Origin: Gryganskiella cystojenkinii
Taxonomy: Eukaryota; Mortierellomycota; Mortierellomycetes; Mortierellales; Mortierellaceae
DNA: 64,000 nt
NCBI GenBank assembly: GCA_015852425.1
Contig: JAAAIG010000070.1
Coordinates: 4,007 to 68,006 of the forward strand
Direction: 5' to 3'
Below the pieces are notes generated by a model that did not search any database, was not told where the DNA came from, and saw nothing but the letters and a program-made list of their open reading frames with translations. Every line of letters begins with the position of its first letter. Position 1 is the first letter of the stretch. Both the position numbers and the translations under genes were made by a program. Positions 11,117-21,349 of this stretch are shown one piece after another.

Positions 11117-12880
11117 ATGGCAGGCGAAGAGTAAGTATTAGCCGTCATTCAAAAACTGGATCTGCTTCAATCAACAATCATGCCTCCACCTTCTAGCTTT
11201 AAAAATACATTATTTTACTAACTTTTGTTCCTTGCAATACTATCATAGTTCACAGATGGCTTCCCGTAGCCCCAGCCCAGCAGCAGGACCAGGACTAAGA
11301 GCAGAAGGATCAACAACAACAAGCATGGACAACAACGCGTCGACCTCTGTCAACAACAACAACAACAGCAATAATAACGGCGACAACGGAGCCTTGAACA
11401 GATCAGGATCTCGCTCACGATCTCGTTCTCGCTCTCCTCGTTCTCCCCGTTCTCGTACTCACTCTCGCTCTCGATCCCGTTCCAGATCCCTTTCTCGCTC
11501 ACGTTCACCCAGGAGTGATCGTTCTTACTCGAGATCTCCATCACCAAAGAACAAGAAGGTCCACAGTGGATCCAGAGGTCGATCAATGACTCGATCCAGA
11601 TCACGCAGTCCTATCCGTCGTTCCAGATCACCTGCGGCAAAGAAACAACTCGACTCGAGATCGCGCTCCCCTATCAACAGCACTATGGAGACGACCGTCA
11701 AAGTTCGCGGATTAACGAAGAATGTGACCGAGGCTCATATCAACGAGATCTTTGGCGCGTACGGCAGGATCAAGTTCATCAAATTTCCTATTGACACTCG
11801 CTGTAAGTCATCGTGCGATATTATTGGCTCAGCAGCACTATCACGAACAGCTCATGGTAATCTCGTCTTGCTTTGAAAAAATGCATTCCTAACAATACAG
11901 CCTATTTTTCTTTTTTCTTTTTTTTTTTTTTTGGANNNNNNNNNNGTAGTCGGCTTTAACTTGGGATACGCTGATATCGAGTTTGAGACCCGCGAAGAGG
12001 CTCTGTTGGCCATTGAAGGTTGGAATGGGGGACAGTTGGATGGCGAGATCGTAGAGACTGGATTTGCCTCAAAGATGGCTCGCACTCGCTCCCCACCTCG
12101 TCGACCTGAGAGACCTATGCGTGCTCCTCGTGTGCCACTTTCGCCTCCCCGTCGTGGTGGACGTAACTTTAGTCCTCCTCCTCCTCGTGATCGCCGTCGC
12201 CAAGGTAAAAACAAGGATCAAAGGACTCATTCCAACTGACCTTTTTTATCTGTCTGTTCTTGCTTTGCTGATCTCAACTCTTTTCTTGTTATGTAGATCG
12301 CTACTCGCCCCCTCCTCGCCGAGGTTTTGAAAGATCCCCAGTGAGAGCTCGCAGAGGCACCGATTATTACTCGCCACCTCGACGTAGCAGTGGTGGTCCC
12401 CCTACTAGACCTCGTGGTGTCAATGCGGCTCCTCTGGGTCCCCGTGGTGGTCGTGGACGATCACCTCTTCCTGCCAGACGTGGACGTGGTCGTTCGTTTA
12501 GTCGATCCCTCTCCCGATCCCCGGTCCGTGGACGCAAGAGATCTCGATCATACAGCTCATACGATTCCAGAAGCCGTAGTCGTAGCCCCCGTGGCGGAAA
12601 AGCTTCTGTTGGAGCAGCTAAGCGTGGTCGGAGCTACACCCCTAGCAGAAGCCGTTCGCCTCTCCCTCGTAGAAGCGTGAGTCGTGGTCGAAGCATGAGT
12701 CGAAGCCGGAGCCGTAGTCGGAGTGTGAGGAAGGGAGCACGTTCCTGGTCGAGGAGTGTGAGCAGGAGCCTGTCGAGAAGCCCAGTTAGAAAGCAGTCAA
12801 GGAGCAGAAGTCGTAGCCCTGTCGGCGGACGCCGTCGATCTTACAGCCGATCCATTTCTCCTCCGAGACGCCGCAGATGA
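11117..12880 (+). CDS. RNPS1-like SR-rich RNA-binding protein
   Basis: Predicted nuclear splicing/exon-junction-associated SR protein. Exons are 11117-11130 (14 nt), 11249-11802, 11950-12204 and 12297-12880, giving 468 residues. It has an N-terminal arginine/serine-rich region, one RRM (residues about 150-235: VKVRGLTKNVTEAHINEIF, then LGYADIEFETREEALLAI and GGQLDGE), and a long C-terminal RS/RG-rich tail. The RRM resembles RNPS1 (RLTRNV...H-I-x-E-I-F...Y-A-Y-V-E-F). Intron 2 contains a 10-base N gap (11936-11945) inside a poly-T tract, but the RRM joins in frame across it (TR|FGFNLGYADIEF). The 14-nt first exon codes for MAGE and part of the next codon. If it is skipped, the next in-frame ATG (MASRSPSP) would serve as start. 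Exact orthology within SR proteins is uncertain. Confidence 0.85.
11936..11945. other. Assembly gap (10 N) in intron
   Basis: Ten N bases follow a T homopolymer in the second intron of the SR-protein gene. The acceptor (GTAG then TCGGC) lies immediately after it, so coding sequence is not lost on the right side. Confidence 0.95.
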
Positions 12881-15189
12881 GCAACAGGGGATAACTAGCG
12901 GAAGGAGGAAGAAAAGGCGACACGAAAACCTAAACAAGACCCGTCTTCAAACTGTTCATACCGAAAAAAATCTGGCTTTTTGCTGTCAACTATAATAAAA
13001 AGAAAAAAACAAACAAATATGCTCAACCAATTTATGTTCAAAGTGGTCGTCTGGACAGTCTGAAGGATGTATCCTTGATTTTCTGTCCAGATGGCTTTAG
13101 TTTACTTCCGCGCGTGCCATTTGGAGTGAATTAATAATCGAAATGTTTTTTTTTTCTTTTTCTTTTTCTTTTTGTTTTCGTCGAAACGTTTACCCTTTGC
13201 AATGTTCTGAAGAGAAGGGAGAATGGCGGAGTGAAATGAAAATTCAACTGTCGAGGTCATGAAGAGAGGGAGGAGCAAGACGCGGAGAATTGTTTTTGAT
13301 AAGAAATTATGCTTTTCAAAACCTTCATGGACAGCGAGATTTCACAAGTTATCATCACGCAACTTCGAATTTATGTTCGTATGTATTGTTTTTTGGAAAC
13401 AGAAACCTGGGAGACCACACAACCCTTAGGTCTTGGACGCGAGAGCACGAAGAGCAGTAAAGGTCTCCTCTGAACCCGTGAACAAATGCGTTGTTTTCAT
13501 TGTAGGAATTTTTCCTAATCAACGCAACTAATTTTCCACTTTGGGTTGGGCTTGACTTCCGCCTCTCCATTCCGTCAAAACTCCTAAAGAGCGTTTTTTT
13601 TTGGGCAAGTGGGTGGTTTCGATAGTGTGAGGGAATCTGGGAAAGAGTAGTTCCTCGATGAGCATTTTTTTTTTTCTTCAATTGAGAGCATTGATTTTTT
13701 CCCTCGATTCTTCTCTTCGTGCTTTTTTTAAAATCTTTTAGTTTAGTCAGGCTGCTTGGAGGTGTCAGTGGGGTTCAGACTGAACAAGCCAAAGGTTGCT
13801 TCGATCATTTTTAAGACCATGCTTGGCTCACCCAAAATAGTCAAGACTGAACCTGTTCCAGGAACTCGACTGGAACCGTTGGCTTTGCATCGCCTTGGAT
13901 ATCGCGATGAGAAGGAAAGAAACAGGGGCTTAATTTTGCCCAGGTGAAGAATGAAACAATCACTCGCAAAAAAAGGTGATTTGCAAAAAAAAACAGGGTC
14001 GCCTGGACCCGCAAGGACAAAACAAGGGACCAAAAAAAAGATGGACAGGGGTGGAGAGCTAGCGGAGTCTTTTTTTTACTCGGACAACAACAGAGCGTGA
14101 TGAAAAAGGAAGGCAAACGCACAAACAACAAAAGAAATAAATTTTCCATGGAAGTCTTCTCAACGTTCCATTTTGGAGAAGGAGAAAAGGAGTGAAAATC
14201 ATCCGGAAGCAAAAAAAAAAATGAGCGTGGACGACCCCAACAGAAGGGAACGGGAGAGGCAAAGGCGCAGGCGGACCAAGTGAAAAAGGTTGAACTGGCA
14301 GCTGGCTCTGGATTGCCTTTCTTAGAACCGTTTTCGATCTCTGTTGTCTTCCTCATAATTCAATGAGACACACCCCTGTGATGTACTTTGTTTGTGCGTT
14401 TTTGAATACTCTGTTCATTTCAATCGAAACCATTCAGCTTTCGTCTTTCTTGCATCCTTCCCTTCTTCTTGGTGCATTATTTTCTCTCCTTCATACTCTT
14501 TCTTGTTCTACTCTTCTTTCCTCACTCTTGGTCTCGAACCTCGATATCATTAGCAGCACCATCATCGTCAACGCTCTCGCTCCACTTTTCTTTTTCTTTC
14601 CCTCTTATCAAGCCTATCTCGGAAGAAGTGAGCAAAAAACAAAGACACAAAAACTCATTCTGTTTGGCATTCAACCTTCACTCTGCACTCATTTCAACTC
14701 GACACATCTCTTCCTGATCAGCTCAAACCCCTTCTCCTTCCCCGACCTAGCACGTTTCCCTTCACCCCCCTACTTCCATTTGCTCTCTATCTTGTCCCTG
14801 TGTCCCACTCCTTCTTCTCGTCCTGTCCACACGCAATCAGTCAGCATCACCTAATTTTTATTTATTCGTCCGTTTTTCTATTTTCCCGGGGAAAACACCA
14901 TTTTTCGTCTCTTTTTTTTGGATTCCCTTTGTCCTTTCCTTTTTCCTTTTCTTTCTCTTCTTCCTATTTTTCTGCTTTACGCTCCTCCTCCTTCCTTTCT
15001 CAACCCTGCCCTCTCATCCCTCTTCTCACTTCGGCATCCACCTCTTCAACACTCACATCCTTTAATACACGAACTCCTTATAATCAACCCCCTTTAAAAA
15101 AGAAACCCTCAACCAACTGTCTTTCACAAAACACGCACACGTTCTCTCTCCCTCTCTCACTCTCTCGACTCACGCCCTGCAGTCAACAT
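12881..15189. other. Long intergenic stretch with no supported gene
   Basis: 2.3 kb between the SR-protein stop and the bHLH start. Many homopolymer A and T runs. The last 850 bases are strongly pyrimidine-rich on the + strand, typical of a long fungal promoter and leader. Open frames here are short or low-complexity (Phe/Leu/Ser from TTT/CTC runs) and show no family features. A nested inverted repeat at 13050-13091 is listed separately. I see no tRNA or other RNA gene. Confidence 0.5.
13050..13091. repeat. Nested inverted repeat downstream of the SR-protein gene
   Basis: Outer arms TCTGGACAG (13050-13058) and CTGTCCAGA (13083-13091) are perfect 9-base complements. Inside lies a second pair, AAGGAT (13063-13068) and ATCCTT (13071-13076), separated by two bases. 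It is about 170 bases past the stop codon and could form a 3'-UTR or terminator-like hairpin. Confidence 0.7.
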
Positions 15190-17293
15190 ATGGACATACA
15201 GAGCAACTACTCCTCTTCAAGTATACCTCACTCGAAAGAAAGCCCCCGTGGGCGTCCACATGACCTCCTTCGGCGTCAAGACCCCTCCTATAACAACGAC
15301 GACAACAAAAGTAACAACATCACCAACGAGAGGGAGGATATTTCTGCCGGTCAGGAATCAATTCTTTCTTTCCACGCTTATGCACCACCACATCAACAAA
15401 AATCGTCAACATCACACAAAAGTCGAGACTCTCTGTCAGCCTCGGGCTCTGACTCTGGCTCGGCCACACCACCGTCACGGATGAGCGTCGATTCACCCGG
15501 CAACAAAAATAAGATTACAACTGCGTTGTCCACCTCAGAACCGGGTATACCCCCTTTTGCTTCTTCGTCAAATTCTTTTTCCCTGGCACCAACCACAGCC
15601 AGCACAACGTCAGCTGCTGCCAAAAAGAAGAAACCAACCAAGAAGGAACTCAACACCAGTGCTATCACCAAAAGCTCAACCACTACCTCTACCTCTACCT
15701 CGTCGCGGGCGACGGGCAGTGGTGGTGGTGCAGGGATCAACAACCGAGGCGAGCGCATGACCTTTGAGCTCGATGATGTGATGCGGAAATATTCCCCAGA
15801 ACAGTTCAAGACCTGTAAGGCTTATGATGTTGGGGGCGTCAATATCCTGAACAAGAAACCGGTCGATTCTAAGACAGCGCTGGACAAGATCAAGAGACGT
15901 CGAGAAACCCACAACCGAGTCGAACGTCGAAGACGAGACTGCATTAACCAGGTATGACTAAAGGTGGCGGCAACTCGGACAATGACCATAATGCCTTATC
16001 GCACAAACATCTTCTTGCCTTCATATTGACACTCTCGTACTAATTGCTTCTTCTCTGTCCTTCGTATCTATTCTGGTTTTTTTTCTCTTCTAGTTGATCG
16101 ACGAACTCACAGCCCTCCTGCCAAGAGAAGACGATGGCAGTCTCTCGAAGTGTCATCGGGTCAACGTCCTCCGGACCGCCGTGGCTCATATCCAAAACCT
16201 AACCAGACAGAACGAGAACCTCAAGTTGCAGATTGATGCGATTCACGAGGGTAAACCCATGCCACCCCCGGCCATCATCACGACGCTGGCGCCAATGTTG
16301 GACCTTGACGAGGACTTTGATGATAATCAATCCTACCGGTCCGAGCCCACGAGCTCTGCCGGCACGTCTTATACCTCGCATGCCCCTCGCTCGCCCATCT
16401 CTCCAGCTCTGAGCACAGGAGCTTATTCTCCACTCTCAAGTCCCGGTGGGCCTCTCGGGCCTCCTCCTTCTTCCTCGGGACCTGGGGGATCACCATATGG
16501 TACTGGATATGGCGAGTGGAGACCTTCTCTCACCCACCTGACCCCACTCAATTTGCCCGGGCCTGTCGATTCTGAGAATCAACAACAACAACAGCAGCAG
16601 CAGCAGCGTCACCCCTCTTTGTCCAATTCTGGAGGCGAATCCTCTTCACAGCAACATTTGCCAAATATCCCAATGATTGTAGAGCCATCGGACCACCCAC
16701 CACTGACGGTCGATACGAGACATCATTCCAAGAGAATGAACCGACAGACGCTTCCAAAATTGCAACTGGCGCCACCTCCATTCCATCATCATCCTCAGCA
16801 TCATCAACAATACCAACAGCAACAACCATATCAGCATCATCATCGATCCAGCAGTGGCGGAAGCGTTTCTGGTGCCATGGGCGGTCCCCCTTCGCCTTCG
16901 TTTTACGGACATGAATCGGCCTCCTCCCCAAACTCGGCTTATTCCGGCTATTCTTCGTCTTCAGCACCTTGGTCTTCCTCACCTGGTCCGTATTCGGCTG
17001 CATATTCGGGAACATCTTCTTCATTTGGGGGTACAACCAGTCCTCGGTCACCCAACTTTTCGAACTATGGACCACCGTCGCCCTACTCGCCTTACGGACC
17101 GAGTTCGGCTCATGCGCACATGTCGAGGTCCCCAGTGTTGGCTCCTTGGAACTCTTCTTCATCCTCGGCTGCTGGTGGTCCCTCTGTCCAAGGCATGTCG
17201 TTCAGTCATTCCGGTGGACTTGCGCCCCCGACTTCGCAGCCTTATCATCCTTCTGAATCTGAAGACGTGAACATGAAAATCAAGTCGGAATAA
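15190..17293 (+). CDS. bHLH transcription factor
   Basis: Predicted nuclear DNA-binding regulator. Exons 15190-15951 and 16094-17293 give 653 residues. The bHLH domain spans residues about 233-292 and is cut by the intron between basic region/helix 1 (RRRETHNRVERRRRDCINQ) and the rest (LIDELTALLPRED, loop, KCHRVNVLRTAVAHIQNL). The basic region has the H-x-x-x-E-R-x-R-R spacing expected for E-box (CANNTG, probably CACGTG) binding, as in USF/Rtg3/MITF-type factors. A leucine-spaced helix follows (RQNENLKLQI). The remainder is low complexity: Ser/Thr rich before the domain, and Pro/Ser/Gln/His rich after it with poly-Gln runs. The ATG at 15190 is preferred over an in-frame ATG at 14800, because the upstream part is encoded by a pyrimidine-rich leader. 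Target genes cannot be inferred. Confidence 0.88.
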
Positions 17294-17610
17294 TAAAAAC
17301 ACGCCTTTCGTTTTTTTGCTTTGCTACTTACTCAGTCTTACTACAGCCTTAATATCTAGTCCGTCTGTTGGTATGAATGACAAATGTTCTTCGTTTGTAA
17401 ATTAGTCTCTTGGTCTATTACCGGGAATACTACCGGTATTCAGACCATAGGGTGTGTTTGGGGAGAAGGAATCCCAATATTTTTATTCAATCAAACGACC
17501 GCAGATATTCCAAGACAGTTAGCAGGAACAATTTTGTCATTTCGTTTTTTTTGTCTTTTCCCCATTCTTCATTCCATTAAAACAAAAAGGGCGCGTTCAG
17601 GAACAGCGAA
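17294..17610. other. Intergenic region with an inverted repeat
   Basis: 317 bases between two genes on the same strand. Apart from the hairpin at 17411-17447, I see only short T runs. It must carry the 3' end of the bHLH gene and the promoter of the rhomboid gene. Confidence 0.5.
17411..17447. repeat. Nested hairpin between the bHLH and rhomboid genes
   Basis: Outer arms TGGTCT (17411-17416) and AGACCA (17442-17447) enclose inner arms GAATAC (17425-17430) and GTATTC (17436-17441). The right-hand arms are contiguous, making a 12-base arm with an 8-base bulge on the left. It lies 118 bases after the bHLH stop. Confidence 0.65.
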
Positions 17611-19069
17611 ATGTCAGCCTTCAGAGCTCCTCGCACGATGCCGATCCTGTCTACGATCTCGACGGTAGCCAAGACCAGCACACTCATGGCCCGCATCACT
17701 CCTCGTTCCACGGTCTCCACAATGACTTTTGTAACCCGTTCGCCCGCTAGCCATGTCCCTCATGGAAGAAGCATGAGCAGCGGCAGCAGTAGGCTCTTGT
17801 TCGCTTCCAAAGGACTCACAGCGCCAGCTCTATCTCCATCATACCTATCACGTCTCTTCCATAGCAGGACAGCCGCCAGCGTAACACTCCTTCATGGCTT
17901 AAAGCAAAGCGGACAAAAGAAGGCTATATCCTCGCCAGGGATTCGGTTCAAATCCTCCTCTTCCGGATCATCTTTAACCAATACAAACAGCAATGGCTCG
18001 GGCAGAATCTCCTCCAGAAACAGCTTTTCGCCTTCACCACTGTCCTCACTCGATCCCGGAAACATCTTGGTCTATTCGATCGTGGGTGTAAACGTCGCCA
18101 TCTTTGCAGTCTGGCAATATGCAGAAGGGAATGCGACTCGATTCAGGGATGGACGTTTACTCAAGTTTATGTTTGAGAATTTTGCAGATACGGCTCAGAA
18201 CTTGAGACAGGGACGGGTGTGGACACTGCTGACGAGTACATTCAGTCATCGGGAATGGTACCATATCCTGCTAAACATGATGGTTCTCCTGTCCTTTGGC
18301 AATCCAGTAAGAAGAAGATGATGGGAAAAGAAGGAACAAGTGCAGCTTCCCAAAATATGCTGTGCTAGCTCTCTAGTTCCTCCATTGATCATGGTACTCA
18401 CTCTTTTTCCTCTTTTTTTCTATTCTCTTTTGGGGGTTCCCACTAGGTCTATCGGTTGCTGGGAACAAGTAGATTCTTAGCCGTTTACGTGGGATCAGGC
18501 ATCGCCTCATCCTTGTCAAGCGTTGCGTACTATGCTTATTTGGAGCCGTACCTGAAGAGAATGCAGCATAAACGTCCAACCGGCTCCCTCCACTATTCTC
18601 TTGGAGCTTCAGGTATAAAATAAGTCAAAACGGCACTTGTGTCTCAACGGTAGTTTACAAATGCTATGAATATCTTCTTACTGTCCGTCTTAATTCTTTT
18701 TTTTCAATACCAACCTCCTTAGGGTCGATCATGGGGATTACCACCGCGTTCGCGTGCGTCTATCCTATGTCCCAATACTCGCTGTTCTTTGTGATCAACA
18801 TGCCAGCGGCGGCACTCATCGGTCTATTTGGTGCTTACGAACTCTATAACGTCCTCTCGGCCAACGTATGTTGACAAATTTACATTATTTTCTCTTGGTA
18901 TTGAATACTTGGCGCGTATTCCTAGTCAAAGAAACTGATCCAAGAATGTCTTTTTTGCTAATCCACTCTTCTCTAGACTGGTCGTTTCGATTCCGCCGGC
19001 CATTTGGGCGGAGGATTGTTTGGTGCTGCTTACTACTGGACGCGACTGCGTCCATTTCTCCGTAGATAG
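17611..19069 (+). CDS. Mitochondrial rhomboid intramembrane serine protease (PARL/Pcp1 type)
   Basis: Predicted inner-membrane rhomboid protease that cleaves transmembrane substrates in mitochondria. Exons 17611-18306, 18447-18612, 18723-18865 and 18977-19069 join to 365 residues. The first ~150 residues are Ser/Arg rich with few acidic residues, typical of a long mitochondrial presequence. The membrane core follows, with WTLLTSTFSHREWYHILLNM. The catalytic serine is in LGASGSIMG (about Ser287, codons split by intron 2) and the catalytic histidine is in SAGHLGGGLFGAAYY (about His344). The His-x-x-x-Asn of rhomboids is visible as HILLN. Length and motif order fit the Pcp1/PARL branch. Retention in mitochondria is inferred from the leader. 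Confidence 0.92.
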
Positions 19070-20357
19070 GCTAGAGATGCATCGATAGAGCCACCACCCC
19101 TTCCCCCCTGAACAAAAACAGTTCAATCTCCCTCCAATGAAAAACTGCATAAGTGCCTCGCGGATAGATCACACTTCAAAAGAAAAACAAAAACAAAAAA
19201 AAAGATCAGTGGTGAACCCTTGATGTTGATCCCCTGGTGTTGAAATCAGGAGGTAGGGGACAGAGAACCCAATGTTGGACTTGCCTCAGCTTGTAGTGGT
19301 TGTACTGGCAAGGGACCAAGATCTCGATTTTTTTCATGCGGTTGGTGGTGTACGTAGTTAGGAGAACTACTCACCGAGGTTTGTTTTTCGTTCGTTTTCA
19401 TGCGAGTGGAACACTCCTAAAAAAATGCGAGAAAAAAAAGCAGTTCGCTTTGTTTACGTTAACCAAAGGTTTCCTCCGTGATTCGACGCTCCCCTCGATC
19501 TATTGCTCCCAGTCTCTGCTCTTCTCTCGTTCTACATTACATCTAGCCGTTCTTTCCATCGCTTTCTGACTCAAAGAAGAACGTAGATAGATGATGCAAC
19601 GTAGACCTTGCTCTGCCCTCCTGGCGCAACGAGGGACCTCTTTTGGGGGGAAGGGGAGAGGGAGTCGAAGAGAAGGAGAGGAAACAAGAAAAGTTCAAGG
19701 AGAATCTGGAAAACCAAGAAAGAGCCGAATAACACCTAACAAGACAAGGAAATGACACTATGTGGATCCATTACGGATGTGAAGGGACGAAAAGAGGGAG
19801 AAAAGGGCCTCGAAGATGTTGTTGGTACAGCAATAGAACAGTAAACGCGGTCGTCTTACCGAGTTTTTTTTTTTTTTTTGCCTCTTTCATGCAGTAACCA
19901 AATGTACTATGCTTTCTTTCTTTCTATCCTCCCCTTAAACCAGCTCAAGGACATGCTTTGGTAACTGCCACCGCTTCCAATAGAGTACAACCCAAAAGGC
20001 GAGGCGAAGTCAGGTACTCAATAAGACCGGGTTGATGAACCCACTACAGGTTTTCTTTGTCTCCGACTTTTTGTTGTTTCCTCTTCTCCTCGATCTTCTA
20101 CGGGGGCGGTTTCGAGTAAGACCTGGTTTAACGCAACAAAGAAAAAAAAAGGATATAAGCAAAGAAAAATGAGGGATGCGCTTAAAACGAGCATTCGTTT
20201 GTTTTCTGCTTTTACTTGCAAATAATTGTATGCACCATACTTCGATTTTTCACATTGATTTATCTCTTCCCCACACCCACACTCACACTCACACTCACAT
20301 TCTCGATTTCTCAAAACCACTTCAGGCACTAAAACACGCACAGTCTACTTACAAAAA
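19070..20357. other. Long intergenic stretch, no supported gene
   Basis: 1.29 kb between the rhomboid stop and the next ATG. It contains homopolymer runs (T run near 19863-19880, A run near 19190-19203) and a short CACACT microsatellite at about 20272-20299, 60 bases before the next start codon. No open frame has recognisable features; those present are rich in Phe, Ser and Lys from homopolymers. Confidence 0.5.
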
Positions 20358-21119
20358 ATGCGTACTCCCACGGTCTTGCTTGCCCTCGTTTTGAGTGTCC
20401 TAGCCATCCAGTCCACGGTCGTTGCAAGACCAAACAGAGGTCCTGATATCGAATCTGTAGGTCATGCCCCGGTCGTGGCTATGAAGCGTCGCCTTGCAGA
20501 CGAGGTGGATGCGGCCCAAGCACAGAATATGGGCATGCCTGACTCGTTCCTTTACCGTCGTCACGAAGCTTCCGTGACTAAGGATTGTAACTGTGATGAG
20601 CACGGGAACAAACACGACAAGGACCACGAGAAGAGTTCCAGCGACCATCACGAAAGCGATGATGATGGTGACGACGATGACGATAATGATGGGGACGACG
20701 ACGACAATGACGATGATGGTGACGACGATGATGACGATAAGAGTAACAGCAGCGAGAGCGGTCATCACGACGGTCAACACGGCAGTGGTAGTGGTAGCGA
20801 AGGCCAAGGCGGTGACTCCCATGGCAGTGACTCCTCTTCTTCTCCTGGGGATCAGCACCAGGCTGGAGATGACCATGGAAACGACGAGGCCAATGTCCCT
20901 GGCAAGCAAGCACCAAATAACAGTGAGGCTCCCACCCCCACTGTTGAGCCTACCCCTACCGTTACTCCTCCATCAAGCGCCACTGCAACCGTAGGTGTTC
21001 AACCAGTTGGTACCAATGTCACCCACAAGCCCTCGTCTGCTACCAAGACTGTACTCACAAGCTCGTCCTACCTCGTCGCCTCTTTGATGTCGATCTTTGT
21101 TGCCGGTTACGTTTTCTAA
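20358..21119 (+). CDS. Asp-rich secreted, probable GPI-anchored cell-surface protein
   Basis: Single-exon gene of 253 residues. The N-terminus is a clear signal peptide (LLALVLSVLAIQSTVVARP). The middle is extremely acidic: a run of Asp with Gly/Asn interruptions (about residues 97-130), then Ser/Gly/His-rich sequence. Next come Pro/Thr repeats (PTPTVEPTPTVTPP), likely O-glycosylated, and the C-terminus is a Ser-rich stretch followed by a hydrophobic tail ending VAGYVF with no charge after it, the pattern of a GPI-attachment signal. Function is unknown. The Asp/His-rich block suggests divalent cation binding at the cell wall, which is inference. The GAT/GAC/GGT repeat DNA makes this region prone to length change. 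Confidence 0.8.
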   Translation: MRTPTVLLALVLSVLAIQSTVVARPNRGPDIESVGHAPVVAMKRRLADEVDAAQAQNMGMPDSFLYRRHEASVTKDCNCDEHGNKHDKDHEKSSSDHHESDDDGDDDDDNDGDDDDNDDDGDDDDDDKSNSSESGHHDGQHGSGSGSEGQGGDSHGSDSSSSPGDQHQAGDDHGNDEANVPGKQAPNNSEAPTPTVEPTPTVTPPSSATATVGVQPVGTNVTHKPSSATKTVLTSSSYLVASLMSIFVAGYVF

Positions 21120-21237
21120 AAGAAACCCGACAGGTCGCGCTTTACGGATCTCGAACGTTTGTGCGACCGTATCTACCAACTATCTATCAACAATCTAGCT
21201 TCCTTTTTATCTAGTGTAAAAATCTTTCATTGCCGTC

Positions 21238-21265
21238 TAATGTCTTTACGCAACGAAAGACATTA
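21238..21265. terminator. Perfect 10-bp hairpin between convergent genes
   Basis: TAATGTCTTT (21238-21247) and AAAGACATTA (21256-21265) are perfect complements around an 8-base loop. It lies in the 230-base gap between the GPI-protein stop (+) and the NSA1 stop (-). A further AAAAGACATTAT occurs at about 21318-21329. A 3'-end or RNA-processing role for both genes is possible but inferred. Confidence 0.5.
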
Positions 21266-21349
21266 TTCAGAGATAAAAATGATATAATATGATATGCAAA
21301 TTGTCCTTTATGTGAAAAAAGACATTATTTTCTTTCCCTGTCTATGCAA

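Noticed and set aside
14363..15189. Plus-strand frames rich in Phe, Leu, Ser and Pro before the bHLH gene
   Set aside because: They come from a pyrimidine-rich leader. Composition explains the openness and no conserved motif is visible.
20400..20994. Long antisense and shifted frames over the Asp-rich gene (Val/Ile-, His/Arg- or Thr/Met-rich)
   Set aside because: Triplet-repeat DNA (GAT/GAC) is open in several frames. Only the + frame has a signal peptide and a GPI-type tail.
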